DNA of 64,000 nt from Catalimonadaceae bacterium JC749 (GCA_021730635.1 JAJNNC010000003.1:372001-436000), one strand, 5' to 3'; counted from the first letter of the stretch, positions 1 through 9,566 are shown. Notes: a model not told the origin generated them from the sequence alone. Numbers and translations: made by a program.

Positions 1-22
1 GCGAAAGGGCATACATCAATAG

Positions 23-769
23 TTATTGCTCTTTGAAATCTCTATAGCATTGATCAATAGCGAGTATGATATCATATTCATTGGATTCATCCACAAAACT
101 GTCAGCAAGCTGACAAAAAAGCATGAAGTCGTCTAATTCCCTGTCTTTTAGTCCCGTAATTTTTCCTACCAGATCCCGGTTAAACTTTTTAGAAAGCAGT
201 TTCTGGTGAGCATACGCTTGTGCTGCCTCTCTAGCCTCCCGTTCATACCTGGCCCGCTTACTAAAACGGTCAAAAACAAAAGAAAGCGGACTGGCAAGAC
301 TTGGCCTTTTCTCAGTTCTGGGGCCATTGTAAGAACCAGGAACGACTATCTTAGGATTTTCTTTGGGCAAATCATCCTCATCCAATGCTAAAATAGCCTT
401 TTTGAAGGCTTCTTCATCTTTAAAAGCAAAAACAGTAACATTTTCCAGCTGATATGTCTTTTCACTTAACCTGATGTTTAAATCATAATTATCAGCTGTG
501 GCTGTGTCTCCCAGGTAAATCTGATGCTTTTTGAAACCAACTGCCGAAAGCTCCAGGGTATCATTCTTGTCAAAAGTGATCAAAAAGAAACCTTCATCAT
601 CGCTGACAACACCATTTTGCTCATGGGTATTCGTGACAGTCACAAAAGGAATAGGTTCGTCATTCTCATTAACAATAGTGCCCGACAAACTGATTTCCTC
701 TATGTTTTTTACCTGCGCCCAACCCAGAACAGGCAGACAAACCAGCAGTAAAAAAATTATTTGTTTCAT
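23..769 (-). CDS. CarboxypepD_reg-like domain exported protein
   Basis: A signal peptide (Lys-rich start, hydrophobic stretch, Ala-Gln cleavage) is followed by a carboxypeptidase-regulatory-like beta-sandwich at about residues 28-105, with the family pattern of LSGTIVNENDEPIPFVTV and a GFF strand. The C-terminal half is charged and probably helical, with many Lys, Arg and Glu residues. Such domains usually form the N-terminus of Bacteroidota outer-membrane proteins; here no barrel follows, so this is a short stand-alone version, probably periplasmic. The start is placed at the second Met, which gives a cleaner signal peptide; the first lies six bases upstream. Its function is unknown. Confidence 0.8.
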   Translation of the reverse strand: MKQIIFLLLVCLPVLGWAQVKNIEEISLSGTIVNENDEPIPFVTVTNTHEQNGVVSDDEGFFLITFDKNDTLELSAVGFKKHQIYLGDTATADNYDLNIRLSEKTYQLENVTVFAFKDEEAFKKAILALDEDDLPKENPKIVVPGSYNGPRTEKRPSLASPLSFVFDRFSKRARYEREAREAAQAYAHQKLLSKKFNRDLVGKITGLKDRELDDFMLFCQLADSFVDESNEYDIILAIDQCYRDFKEQ

Positions 770-775
770 AAACAT

Positions 776-1362
776 TTAGTCAAAAGTAGAGAGGTTGTCT
801 CCACTTCATATTACAGCCAACGCCGGAAATTTGTTCTTTATTGACTCTTTTCTCAAAATAAATTACCTCTGATCTTCTTTGATAAGTTTCCTCACAGACT
901 TATTATTTTCAGATTCACTGCAGCAAAGGTAATACCTTTCAGTGGATAATCCTTCGCTAACCTGATTGCTCCCTTTTTTCGGTATTTCATGCCGGCAATA
1001 AGAATCCATAAAAATCAAGGTTGGTCCCCCGCTAACCTAATCGTTTATGAAAGCTGTAATTTTATTCTGAAAGGGCATTTTGCAAGAGGCAATTAGGTAT
1101 CTCCCTTATGGTAAAAGGTTAGAAGGTATTTGACATCAGATGAACATATGCTTGGGCAGGCGTCTAAATACATGAGCGTGGAAAAACAATGTTTTTTTGC
1201 ATGCAAGCTCTTCTATGGCAAACACAAGGAAGACAAGATAGTTACAATAAAAACAAATCAGACCTCATGAAATATGACATTCTGTCACCCTTGGAGGGTA
1301 TGGCACAGCCCTTGTTCGCTAAAAAGTAATACTGACATTAACAAAACTGAATCATAGACATT
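776..1362. other. Intergenic region upstream of dnaK
   Basis: This stretch of nearly 600 bases holds no credible gene. It contains a near-perfect 12-base direct repeat (CGCTAACCTGAT at 955-966 and CGCTAACCTAAT at 1030-1041) and, near its right end, a sigma-54-like box (1301-1316). I see no CIRCE element (TTAGCACTC-N9-GAGTGCTAA) of the HrcA type, although dnaK follows. Confidence 0.5.
1301..1316 (+). promoter_or_regulatory. Sigma-54-like -24/-12 site upstream of dnaK
   Basis: TGGCACAGCCCTTGTT matches the sigma-54 consensus TGGCAC-N5-TTGC except that the -12 GC is GT. The spacing between the two conserved dinucleotides is the canonical one, and it predicts a transcript start near 1328, about 35 bases before the dnaK ATG. 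No enhancer-binding protein is encoded in the window, so function is inferred. Confidence 0.35.
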
Positions 1363-3315
1363 ATGGGAAAAATTATAGGAATAGACTTAGGAACAACCAA
1401 CTCTTGTGTGGCTGTTATGGAAGGTAACGAACCTGTTGTCATTCCAAACAGCGAAGGTGGAAGAACAACTCCTTCTATTGTTGCATTTCTGGACAATGGC
1501 AATGGAGAACGTAAAGTGGGTAGCCCTGCAAAACGTCAGGCGATTACTAACCCTAAAAACACTATCAGCTCAGTCAAAAGATTTATGGGTAAGAAACATT
1601 CTGAGGTTACCTCGGAAATGAAAAATGTTTCTTATCAGATTGAGAAAGGTAATAATGACACTGTCAGAATCAGAATAGGTGATAGATTGTATACCCCTCA
1701 GGAAATCTCAGCTATGATCCTTCAGAAAATGAAGTCTACAGCGGAAGATTACCTGGGCACCACCATTAATGAAGCTGTTATTACTGTTCCTGCTTATTTT
1801 AACGATGCGGAGCGTCAGGCGACCAAAGAAGCTGGCCAGATCGCAGGTTTGGAAGTAAAACGAATTATCAACGAACCTACGGCCGCGGCTTTGGCTTACG
1901 GACTTGACAAGAAAAATAAAGATCTGAAGATAGCTGTCTACGACTTGGGTGGTGGCACTTTTGATATCTCTATTCTGGAACTGGGTGATGGTGTATTTGA
2001 AGTAAAATCCACGAACGGAGATGTTCATTTAGGCGGTGATGACTTTGACTCCCGCATCATCGACTGGTTGGCAGAAGAATTCCAGAAAGATGAGGGAATC
2101 GATTTGAGGAAAGATCCTATGGCTCTGCAAAGGCTGAAAGAAGCCGCTGAGAAAGCAAAAATAGAACTTTCCAGTTCGGCCAGTACGGAGATCAACCTGC
2201 CTTATATTATGCCGGTAGATGGTATTCCAAAACACTTGGTGCGTACCTTGAGCCGCGCTAAATTCGAGCAGTTAGTAGACGATCTGGTACGAAGAACTTT
2301 AGAGCCTTGCCGTAAGGCAATGAAAGATGCTAATATGTCTACTTCTGATATTGATGAAGTCATTCTGGTAGGTGGATCTACCCGTATTCCCAAAATCCAG
2401 GAGGAAGTAGAAAAATTCTTTGGCAAGAAACCTTCTAAAGGAGTGAATCCTGACGAAGTAGTGGCTGTGGGTGCGGCTATTCAGGGAGGTGTCTTCACCG
2501 GTGATGTTAAAGACGTGCTACTGTTGGATGTAACACCACTTTCTTTAGGCATTGAGACAATGGGTGGTGTTTTCACCAAACTCATTGAATCCAATACTAC
2601 TATTCCTACGAAAAAGTCTGAAGTATTTTCTACAGCTTCTGACAACCAACCTTCCGTAGAAATACATGTGTTGCAAGGAGAGCGCCCAATGGCCAGAGAC
2701 AATCGCACCATTGGAAGATTCCACCTGGATGGTATTCCGCCTGCTCCGAGAGGGGTGCCTCAGATTGAAGTAACCTTTGATATAGATGCCAACGGTATTA
2801 TGAATGTTTCGGCAAAAGACAAAGGTACCGGCAAAGAGCAGAAGATCAGAATTGAAGCTTCTTCAGGCTTAACGGAGGCCGAGATCGAGAAAATGAGGAA
2901 AGAAGCAGAAGCCAACGCGGAAACTGACAAACAGGAAAAAGAAAAGATCGATAAGATCAATTCAGCAGATTCTCTCATATTCCAGACGGAAAAGCAGTTG
3001 AAAGAATATGGAGACAAGCTTTCTGCGAATAATAAGAAGGCTATCGAAGATGCTTTAACTGAATTAAAAAATGCTCATAAATCACAGGACGTTGCCGCTA
3101 TTGACAGCGCCATGAGCAAGTTGAATACTGCCTGGCAGAATGCTTCTCAGGAAATGTACCAGGCTGCTGGCGCCGGCGAAACCGGCAATCCTAATCCTCA
3201 AGGAGGCCCTGCAGGCAGCGATCCTAAGGCTGGCCCTAATGCAGGTGGAAGTGGTACCGAAGGCGATGTTTCTGATGTAGAGTATGAAGAAGTAGACGAT
3301 AAGGATAAGAAGTAA
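1363..3315 (+). CDS. dnaK: Molecular chaperone DnaK (Hsp70)
   Basis: Full-length 650-residue Hsp70, the ATP-driven cytoplasmic chaperone that binds exposed hydrophobic segments with DnaJ and GrpE. Visible features are the phosphate loop GIDLGTTNS (residues 6-14), the second ATPase signature [14 protein letters not shown], the DVLLLDV interdomain linker at about 384, the substrate-binding beta domain, and a Gly/Pro-rich tail ending in the acidic VEYEEVDD motif that is usual for bacterial DnaK. It stands alone, without grpE or dnaJ beside it, and has its own strong terminator directly downstream. A sigma-54-like box lies upstream. Confidence 0.98.
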   Translation: MGKIIGIDLGTTNSCVAVMEGNEPVVIPNSEGGRTTPSIVAFLDNGNGERKVGSPAKRQAITNPKNTISSVKRFMGKKHSEVTSEMKNVSYQIEKGNNDTVRIRIGDRLYTPQEISAMILQKMKSTAEDYLGTTINEAVITVPAYFNDAERQATKEAGQIAGLEVKRIINEPTAAALAYGLDKKNKDLKIAVYDLGGGTFDISILELGDGVFEVKSTNGDVHLGGDDFDSRIIDWLAEEFQKDEGIDLRKDPMALQRLKEAAEKAKIELSSSASTEINLPYIMPVDGIPKHLVRTLSRAKFEQLVDDLVRRTLEPCRKAMKDANMSTSDIDEVILVGGSTRIPKIQEEVEKFFGKKPSKGVNPDEVVAVGAAIQGGVFTGDVKDVLLLDVTPLSLGIETMGGVFTKLIESNTTIPTKKSEVFSTASDNQPSVEIHVLQGERPMARDNRTIGRFHLDGIPPAPRGVPQIEVTFDIDANGIMNVSAKDKGTGKEQKIRIEASSGLTEAEIEKMRKEAEANAETDKQEKEKIDKINSADSLIFQTEKQLKEYGDKLSANNKKAIEDALTELKNAHKSQDVAAIDSAMSKLNTAWQNASQEMYQAAGAGETGNPNPQGGPAGSDPKAGPNAGGSGTEGDVSDVEYEEVDDKDKK

Positions 3316-3340
3316 ACCTTATAACAACATAGTTAAAAAG

Positions 3341-3364
3341 TGCCCCAATAAGGGGCATTTTTTG
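3341..3364 (+). terminator. Rho-independent terminator of dnaK
   Basis: TGCCCC and GGGGCA form a perfect six-pair stem around a five-base loop, followed at once by a run of Ts, 26 bases after the dnaK stop codon. Confidence 0.85.
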
Positions 3365-3428
3365 TTTATAAGGGGAATGCCTATATTGTATATAACTTTT
3401 TATTCCTGAAAAGTGATTTTTAAGAATT

Positions 3429-3959
3429 ATGAATTTTTGCAGCCACTGTGGAAGTAACCGGCTCACCTATGAAATCCCCGCAGGAGATTACAGATCACGT
3501 TACTGCTGCCAACAATGTGGCACTATTCATTATCAAAACCCAAAGCTGGTAGTAGGCTGTCTCCCTCTCTATCAGGACAAAATCCTCATCTGCAAACGTG
3601 CTATTGAACCCCGATATGGATTTTGGAATTTGCCTGCCGGTTTTCTGGAAAATGGTGAAACTGTAGAAGAAGGAGCCCTCCGTGAAACCTGGGAAGAAGC
3701 CTGTGCCCAAGTTGAGATTACCAAACTACACTGCCTCTACAATCTACCCCATGTAAATCAGGTTTATCTCTTTTTTTTGTCCCATCTGACATCTCCCAAA
3801 TTCGCCTGTGGTTCTGAAAGTTTGGAAGTTAAATTATTTTCAGAAGATGATATCCCATGGGACAAAATAGCGTTCAGCTCCAATAAATTTGCGCTAGAGA
3901 AGTATGTTCTGTACAAAGAAAAGTATGAAGGTATTCATATTGGTACTTATCGCCACTAA
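3429..3959 (+). CDS. Nudix hydrolase with N-terminal zinc ribbon
   Basis: This 176-residue protein begins with a zinc-ribbon (C4, C7, C27 or C26, C30) followed by a Nudix fold. The Nudix box runs from G71: G71, E77, R85-E86 and E89-E90 are all present, so the metal-binding core is intact; the usual Gly near the end is Cys92. The arrangement resembles the Zn-ribbon Nudix family related to NudC/ADP-ribose pyrophosphatases, which hydrolyse nucleoside diphosphates linked to another moiety. Cytoplasmic. It follows dnaK after a terminator and is probably transcribed separately. The substrate cannot be told from sequence. Confidence 0.88.
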   Translation: MNFCSHCGSNRLTYEIPAGDYRSRYCCQQCGTIHYQNPKLVVGCLPLYQDKILICKRAIEPRYGFWNLPAGFLENGETVEEGALRETWEEACAQVEITKLHCLYNLPHVNQVYLFFLSHLTSPKFACGSESLEVKLFSEDDIPWDKIAFSSNKFALEKYVLYKEKYEGIHIGTYRH

Positions 3960-4408
3960 TAAGCGGTCATAAATCTTATTAAACTCCAAAAAACTATACT
4001 AAAAGTTTAGTCCTCAGAAAGTAATTAATAAAAAATCACGTTTTCGGCGCATTTCTTTCTATGTAATGTATTTTTCAAATTGCTCGCATAATTAAAATAA
4101 GAGTAGGTTAGTTTTAAGTTTAAATAGTTCTACTTACTCTTATTTATCTGTAAAAAAAACAGGTTTGTGCTAAAGGAAAAAAGAAATATAAGATTCAGCA
4201 GAAAATAAGATTAAAATTTTAAAAAAACTTACTAAGTTTCTATTTACACCTTTGAACGTTTTGAGAGTTTTTGCCATTAATAAGAAATACAGATTCAACA
4301 GGATGCACTGTTGCGATATTAATTTCAGGCAATACAAAAGTAAATTAATATTTTTTTGACTGAAAATTAAAACCAAGAGGGGTGATTTATTGACAAAATT
4401 TTTTAGCA
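3960..4408. other. AT-rich intergenic region before the hybrid kinase
   Basis: About 450 AT-rich bases without a convincing coding region. A long inverted repeat (4095-4145) is the only clear structure; no good TAnnTTTG box with a TTG partner was found. Confidence 0.5.
4095..4145. repeat. 11-bp perfect inverted repeat
   Basis: AAATAAGAGTA (4095-4105) and TACTCTTATTT (4135-4145) are perfect reverse complements, separated by 29 bases of very AT-rich sequence. The element ends about 260 bases before the hybrid kinase ATG. It could be an operator or a hairpin in a leader RNA; there is no adjoining T-run typical of a terminator. Confidence 0.5.
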
Positions 4409-6964
4409 ATGGAAATGTTATTTTGTGAAATTGTAGGGCGAACGCATTCTTATATGAAGCTTCTTCTCAGTACGCTTCAAAACTTCATATCAGAATTATT
4501 TTCTTATCCTAAAGGAATGTATAGCTTCTGGAAACCAAATATCATCTGGCTGCATGCCATCTCTGACTTTCTGATTGCCCTGGCTTATTTGGCTATACCG
4601 GCAGGCATCTATTTTGTGATGAAAAAAAGAAAGGATCTGCAAAGATTAAAGCCAATCTTTGTGCTGTTTATAGCCTTTACGCTATTGTGTGGCCTAAACC
4701 ATATAGCAGAAGTCTATACTATCTGGGATCCTGCTTATCAGATATCCGGTTTTTTGAAAGCGCTGAATGCTATTGTATCTATTGCTACGGCTGTAGTCCT
4801 CTGGCCTTTGCTCCCTCATATTCTGAAATTGCCTTCCCCCACTGATTTGCAGGTTACCAACCAGCAACTGCAGGATCAGATTGAAGAAAGAATCAGAACA
4901 GAAAAAGAGCTTCAGCTTCATAAAGATAATCTGGAGCATATGGTAGATGCTCGCACAAAGGATCTGGAAAATGCTACTCAGAAGCTGACCAGTGAAATCA
5001 GAGACCGTAAAGAAGCCCAGGAAAAAGTTCAGTTCCAGGCTTCCCTTCTGGATCAGGTAAACAGTGCTATTGTGGCTACCAACCTGGAAGATGAGATTGT
5101 GTACTGGAATAAATCTGCAGAGAACCTATTTGGTTGGAAAGCATCAGAAGTGCTTGGCAAAAGAACTATCGATGTTCTGGTATCATACGAACAGGTAGAA
5201 CAGATCAAAAGAATTTTCAGGATGCTCCATACCACTAAAAAGTGGGAAGGGGAGATAAACCTGCTTCATAAAGAAGGTCATAAAATTCCTGTCCATATCA
5301 TAGACTCTGTGTTAAAAGATCAATCAGGAGAAGAAATTGGATATGCCTTTGTATCCTTTGATATTTCAAACCATATAAAATCTGAAGAAAAGCTTCAAAA
5401 GGCAAAAGAACAAGCAGAACGAACCGCATTGGCTAAACAAGACTTTCTTTCTACGATGAGCCATGAAATACGGACGCCTCTGAATGTTATTATCGGTATG
5501 ACCCGCCTGCTTCTGGAAAGTCAGCCCAAGGATGAACAGATGGATTATTTGAAGAGCCTTCAGTTTTCGGCTAACCACCTGCTGGTCATCATCAACGATA
5601 TTCTGGACTTTTCTAAAATTGAAGCAGGAAAAATCAAACTGGAAGAAATCAGCTTCAGCATTCCGGAAGTACTGACAGGGATCGGCAAAGCGTTTTCATT
5701 CAAAGCACAGGAAAAAAATATCGCCCTCAATATTCATGCTGACCCCTCATTGCCCCAACGAGTGATAGGAGACCAGGTCAGATTAACCCAGATACTCAAC
5801 AACCTGGTAGGGAATGCCATTAAGTTTACAGAAGAGGGATTTGTGAGTGTCCATGTCAAATTGCTGAAGGGTACACAGAAAAACCTGGAAGTACAGTTCG
5901 AGGTGCGGGATACGGGTATAGGCATTGAAACCAGTAAAGTAAAGAACATATTTGATAGTTTTACCCAAGCCAAAGCAGATACAACCCGCAAGTTTGGCGG
6001 TACCGGATTGGGCCTTACCATCTGCAAAAAACTGGTAGAACTGCAAGGTGGCAGAATTTGGGTTAAGAGCAAAGAAGGGGTAGGTAGCACTTTCGGCTTT
6101 CAACTTTCTTACCAGCAGGATACCTCTAAAGAGAGTAAAACCACAGAAGAAAAGCAATATCTGGACAAAAGCTACCTGAAAGGGTTCCGTCTGCTACTGG
6201 TAGAGGACAATCCTTCTAACCAGATGGTTGCTTCCAATTTCCTGGATAAAGTAGGCATCCATGTAGATTATGCCGACAATGGTAGCAAGGCACTGGAATT
6301 AGTCCAGCATAAAAATTATGACATCATTCTGATGGATTTGCAAATGCCGGTCATGGATGGTTTTATTGCTACCCGGGAAATTCGCAAGCTAGGCGGAAGA
6401 TTCGCTAAAATTCCTATTATCGCCTTAACAGCTGATGTAGTGTTGGATGTGAAGGAACGTGTATACCAGTCGGGGATGAATGATTATTTGTCAAAACCCT
6501 TCAACCCTGACGAGTTGTATCTTAAAATAGCTAAAAACCTAAATTTGCCTATTGACCGACAGACCTTTCATGTGCAAAACAATGAGGAAGTTCTTTCTTT
6601 GTTACGCATCGTAGAAGAATATAGTAACGATACTCAGTTTGTAACGGCCTTATTGGATTCGCTTAAAACAAACTTCGCCGGACTGTCGGGTCAGATTGCC
6701 GAACTCGCCCATCAGAAAGATTTATACAATCTCAGAAAGGTCATTCACAAGCAGATGCCCTCCATCAGAATGGTAGAAAACCATTCCTTGAAAACACACC
6801 TGGATAAGCTGAAAAATGCGCTTGCCCAGGAATACATTGAGGAAGATGAGATAGACAGGTTATTGGATGCTATCCGGGTATCCGCTTTTGAATCTGTACG
6901 ATTTATTGAAAGTCTCTTCGATAGAATCGAAAATGTACCTGACGGCGACAGTGTAGCAAAATAG
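4409..6964 (+). CDS. Hybrid histidine kinase with ethylene-receptor-like sensor
   Basis: An 851-residue hybrid sensor kinase. Residues about 45-135 form three membrane helices closely resembling the ethylene-binding domain of plant ETR1: ISDFLIALAYLAIP aligns with ETR1 ISDFFIALAYFSIP, and LCGLNH aligns with LCGATH. The copper- and ethylene-relevant residues Asp25, Tyr32, Pro36, Cys65 and His69 of ETR1 correspond to D53, Y60, P64, C94 and H98, while Ile62 is replaced by Thr91. Then follow a coiled coil (about 145-210), a PAS domain (about 212-325), HisKA with H352 in SHEIRTPLN, HATPase, a receiver with phospho-acceptor D643 (LMDLQMP), and a C-terminal Hpt-like helical region. An alternative start is Met16. 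No response regulator gene is adjacent. Ligand sensing is inferred. Confidence 0.92.
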   Translation: MEMLFCEIVGRTHSYMKLLLSTLQNFISELFSYPKGMYSFWKPNIIWLHAISDFLIALAYLAIPAGIYFVMKKRKDLQRLKPIFVLFIAFTLLCGLNHIAEVYTIWDPAYQISGFLKALNAIVSIATAVVLWPLLPHILKLPSPTDLQVTNQQLQDQIEERIRTEKELQLHKDNLEHMVDARTKDLENATQKLTSEIRDRKEAQEKVQFQASLLDQVNSAIVATNLEDEIVYWNKSAENLFGWKASEVLGKRTIDVLVSYEQVEQIKRIFRMLHTTKKWEGEINLLHKEGHKIPVHIIDSVLKDQSGEEIGYAFVSFDISNHIKSEEKLQKAKEQAERTALAKQDFLSTMSHEIRTPLNVIIGMTRLLLESQPKDEQMDYLKSLQFSANHLLVIINDILDFSKIEAGKIKLEEISFSIPEVLTGIGKAFSFKAQEKNIALNIHADPSLPQRVIGDQVRLTQILNNLVGNAIKFTEEGFVSVHVKLLKGTQKNLEVQFEVRDTGIGIETSKVKNIFDSFTQAKADTTRKFGGTGLGLTICKKLVELQGGRIWVKSKEGVGSTFGFQLSYQQDTSKESKTTEEKQYLDKSYLKGFRLLLVEDNPSNQMVASNFLDKVGIHVDYADNGSKALELVQHKNYDIILMDLQMPVMDGFIATREIRKLGGRFAKIPIIALTADVVLDVKERVYQSGMNDYLSKPFNPDELYLKIAKNLNLPIDRQTFHVQNNEEVLSLLRIVEEYSNDTQFVTALLDSLKTNFAGLSGQIAELAHQKDLYNLRKVIHKQMPSIRMVENHSLKTHLDKLKNALAQEYIEEDEIDRLLDAIRVSAFESVRFIESLFDRIENVPDGDSVAK

Positions 6965-7049
6965 GAAAATTCCTGATTAGCGGCCTGTCTTCATACAACA
7001 TTCCGGTAGAATTTATTAGTTTTACAGAAACACCAACGCTCTACCGGAT

Positions 7050-7856
7050 ATGAAATCGTTTATTGTATGCTTCAGCCTTACTTTTCTGGCTATCTTTCAA
7101 TACGCCTGCCAGCCTTCAGAAACAGGACAAAGTGATGTAGGAGCGGTAAACCCGGGACTTGCCGAGGTAAACCCTCCGGCAGAGGGTTTTGATCAAACGG
7201 GCTCGGATACAACGGCTATGCATATTGCGGACGAAGTCATGCAGGCCATGGGAGGTCGTGCGGCCTGGGACAGTACCCGTTTTGTATCCTGGAACTTTTT
7301 TGGCAACCGCAGTCTGCTTTGGGATAAACATACAGGAAATGTCAGGATAGAGGTACCCCGCGACTCTGCCATTTATCTGATTAACATCAACGAAAACACC
7401 GGAAAAGTGATGCTGCATGGTCAGGAGATCACCCATGCGGATTCTCTGGCAAAATATGTAGAACAGGGCAAAAAAATCTGGGTAAACGACAGCTACTGGC
7501 TGTTTATGCCTTTTAAATTAAAAGACTCAGGCGTTACCCTTACCCATGTGGGTGAGGATACGATGCAAAATGGCGAGAACGCTGATGTGCTGGAGCTACG
7601 TTTTAAAAATGTAGGCTTCACGCCTGAAAATAAATACCGGGTTTTTGTAGACCAGGAAGATCATTTAGTGAAGCAATGGGCGTACTTCCCTGAAGCCAGC
7701 ATGGATACACCCCGATTCATTACGCCTTGGGAGAATTATCAAAAATATGGCAGCATTATGTTGTCCGGCGACAGAGGAGAGCGGGATATCACCCAGATAG
7801 AGGTCATGCAAAGCGTTCCTGACTCTGCTTTTACCAGTATGGATTTTCAGATGTAA
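7050..7856 (+). CDS. LolA/DUF6503-like lipoprotein
   Basis: A 268-residue predicted lipoprotein: hydrophobic N-terminus with lipidation Cys20 (FQYAC). The mature part has alternating beta strands (SWNFFGNRSLLWDKHTG, LELRFKNVGF, YRVFVDQEDHLVKQW) reminiscent of the LolA/LppX half-barrel seen in outer-membrane lipoprotein-sorting-like proteins of Bacteroidota (DUF6503 type). It follows the hybrid kinase by 85 bases on the same strand and is convergent with the oxidoreductase gene. The fold assignment is tentative; the lipoprotein call is firmer. Confidence 0.75.
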   Translation: MKSFIVCFSLTFLAIFQYACQPSETGQSDVGAVNPGLAEVNPPAEGFDQTGSDTTAMHIADEVMQAMGGRAAWDSTRFVSWNFFGNRSLLWDKHTGNVRIEVPRDSAIYLININENTGKVMLHGQEITHADSLAKYVEQGKKIWVNDSYWLFMPFKLKDSGVTLTHVGEDTMQNGENADVLELRFKNVGFTPENKYRVFVDQEDHLVKQWAYFPEASMDTPRFITPWENYQKYGSIMLSGDRGERDITQIEVMQSVPDSAFTSMDFQM

Positions 7857-7882
7857 GACCGTGAATTCTCACAGCAGCCTGT

Positions 7883-8752
7883 TCACGAAATACCGGCATT
7901 CTCTGCAATTTGCCGGACCAAGGCAGAAGACCAGTCGATATTTTCTTTTCCATGATTGACAGCCGAAGTGCAGTTATCTTTTAAAACGGAAGCAAAAGGC
8001 ATAGGTACAAAAAAATCGCGGGCTGCTTCCATCACCAATTGTACGTCTTTTAAGCCATGGATAAGCGGAAAGCCGACAGCCTGCTTTTTTTCCTCCAGCA
8101 TTCTTTTCCCGTAGCTCTCATAGATAGGTGACTGAAAAAGATTCATCATAATGGTAAAGAAATGGTGGTGATCCGTCTTGGCTTTTCGCAGGAGGGCGAA
8201 AGACTCACCCATGGTTTCTATCATAGAAGATATCCAGAAATTGCCTGCTATTTTAAACAGATTAGCCTGCCAGGGCTCCTCCCCTACATGATGATGCGCT
8301 CTGCCCAATGACTGAAACAAAGGTTGCACAGCTTCTACCTGTTCTTTCGGACCGGCAGCCACAACCAGGAGCGCCTTGTTGGCAGCGGCCTCCGGCCGCC
8401 CAAAAACCGGAGCGGAAATAAAAGTGTGTCCGGCTTCCTGATGCTTCCGCGTCAGTTCCTGGGCAACGGCTACGCTGACTGTGCTCATAGAAAGATGAAT
8501 AGCGCCCGGTTTCAAAGCCTCCAATACACCTTCCTGAAATAATACCTGGCGAAGCGCTGTATCGTCAGAAAGCATGGTGATTAAAACCTCCACCTGCCGG
8601 GCTAATGCGGCGGGATTTTCTGCCACAGGTACCTCCAGCGCCCTGGCTTTCTCCGGTGTACGATTGTATACGACTAATGCTACACCGGCTTCTTTCAAGT
8701 TGCGTGCCATTGGCATACCCATATGGCCTAACCCTATGAATCCTACTTTCAT
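7883..8752 (-). CDS. NAD(P)-dependent oxidoreductase, 3-hydroxyisobutyrate dehydrogenase family
   Basis: A 289-residue beta-hydroxyacid dehydrogenase. The Rossmann signature GFIGLGHMG is at residues 4-12, and the catalytic Lys is K167 in NLFKIAGNF. The family includes 3-hydroxyisobutyrate, tartronate-semialdehyde and glyoxylate/succinic-semialdehyde reductases; the substrate cannot be fixed here. NRTPEK after the second strand suggests NADP preference, which is only an inference. It lies 86 bases downstream of moaE on the same strand, but nothing in the protein points to molybdopterin biosynthesis. Confidence 0.9.
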   Translation of the reverse strand: MKVGFIGLGHMGMPMARNLKEAGVALVVYNRTPEKARALEVPVAENPAALARQVEVLITMLSDDTALRQVLFQEGVLEALKPGAIHLSMSTVSVAVAQELTRKHQEAGHTFISAPVFGRPEAAANKALLVVAAGPKEQVEAVQPLFQSLGRAHHHVGEEPWQANLFKIAGNFWISSMIETMGESFALLRKAKTDHHHFFTIMMNLFQSPIYESYGKRMLEEKKQAVGFPLIHGLKDVQLVMEAARDFFVPMPFASVLKDNCTSAVNHGKENIDWSSALVRQIAENAGIS

Positions 8753-8838
8753 GCTGTTTTCTTGATCTAATGAGTGAATACGATACTCCCCTTTAACAAA
8801 CCAGAGGGGAAGCCGTTTGAAAAAAGAAGGGGCCTATC

Positions 8839-9279
8839 TTATGGATGGGCTGCCACCCATATCTGCCCGTCTTCAAAGATTTCTTTCTTCCAGATAGGAA
8901 CAGTTTGTTTAAGCGTATCAATGGCAAACTGGCAAGCGGCGAAAGCCTCTTTACGGTGCGGGGTTGAGACGGCAATTACCACAGCTACCTCGCCAATCTG
9001 TAAAACTCCCTTTCGATGATGAATGGCAATCTTTTCTACCGGCCATCTTTCCCTGACTTGCTGTGCCAGCTTCTCCATTTCACGGAGCGCCATGCTATCA
9101 TAGGCTTCAAACTCCAGCCGTACTACCTTCCGCTCTTTGGTGCTGTTCCTTACCGTGCCAATAAAGACATCCACAGCACCTGCGTTTTCCGAGTTGACTG
9201 CCGCGATCACTTCATCTACCGCTATCGGTTCTTCTGTAAGATAAATCGCAGGTACAGCTTTCCATATTGTTTCTTCCAT
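8839..9279 (-). CDS. moaE: Molybdopterin synthase catalytic subunit MoaE
   Basis: This is the large subunit of molybdopterin synthase, which transfers sulfur from thiocarboxylated MoaD to cyclic pyranopterin monophosphate. The 146 residues show the GTVRNSTKER loop and the C-terminal DTLKQTVPIWKKE segment; K124 and K131 have the same seven-residue spacing as the active-site lysines of E. coli MoaE (K119, K126). moaD lies 44 bases upstream on the same strand and moaA is divergent just beyond it. Confidence 0.96.
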   Translation of the reverse strand: MEETIWKAVPAIYLTEEPIAVDEVIAAVNSENAGAVDVFIGTVRNSTKERKVVRLEFEAYDSMALREMEKLAQQVRERWPVEKIAIHHRKGVLQIGEVAVVIAVSTPHRKEAFAACQFAIDTLKQTVPIWKKEIFEDGQIWVAAHP

Positions 9280-9323
9280 CGGCCTGTTCTTTATATTTTT
9301 ATTGTATTTTGTTATATCCTTTA

Positions 9324-9566
9324 TTATCCTCCACTGACCGGCGGAATTAAGGCGACCTCATCACTTTCCTGCAAAGTTTGGTCTTTTTGTCCGTACTCAT
9401 TGTTCACGGCAATCATCATGGAGCTCAAATCCTTTAAAGCAGGATATTTCGCTTTAAGGCTTGCGATCAAATCCGGGACAGTAGACCGGTCTGGCAACTC
9501 AAAAGCTAGTTTAGACTGTCCAATAATATCTTTGGTAATGCCAAACATTAAAATATTCAGTTTCAT
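9324..9566 (-). CDS. moaD: Molybdopterin synthase sulfur-carrier subunit MoaD
   Basis: An 80-residue ubiquitin-fold sulfur carrier ending in the required Gly-Gly (PPVSGG), which is adenylated and thiocarboxylated before donating sulfur in the MoaE complex. EVALIPPVSGG is the standard MoaD C-terminus. It is the first gene of a moaD-moaE unit. Confidence 0.95.
   Translation of the reverse strand: MKLNILMFGITKDIIGQSKLAFELPDRSTVPDLIASLKAKYPALKDLSSMMIAVNNEYGQKDQTLQESDEVALIPPVSGG

Noticed and set aside
955-1041. 12-base direct repeat (CGCTAACCTGAT and CGCTAACCTAAT) upstream of dnaK
   Set aside because: Only two copies with one mismatch and no palindromic symmetry; too weak to call a regulatory site.
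5783-6157. Long minus-strand ORFs within the hybrid kinase
   Set aside because: Shadow frames of a clearly conserved coding sequence.
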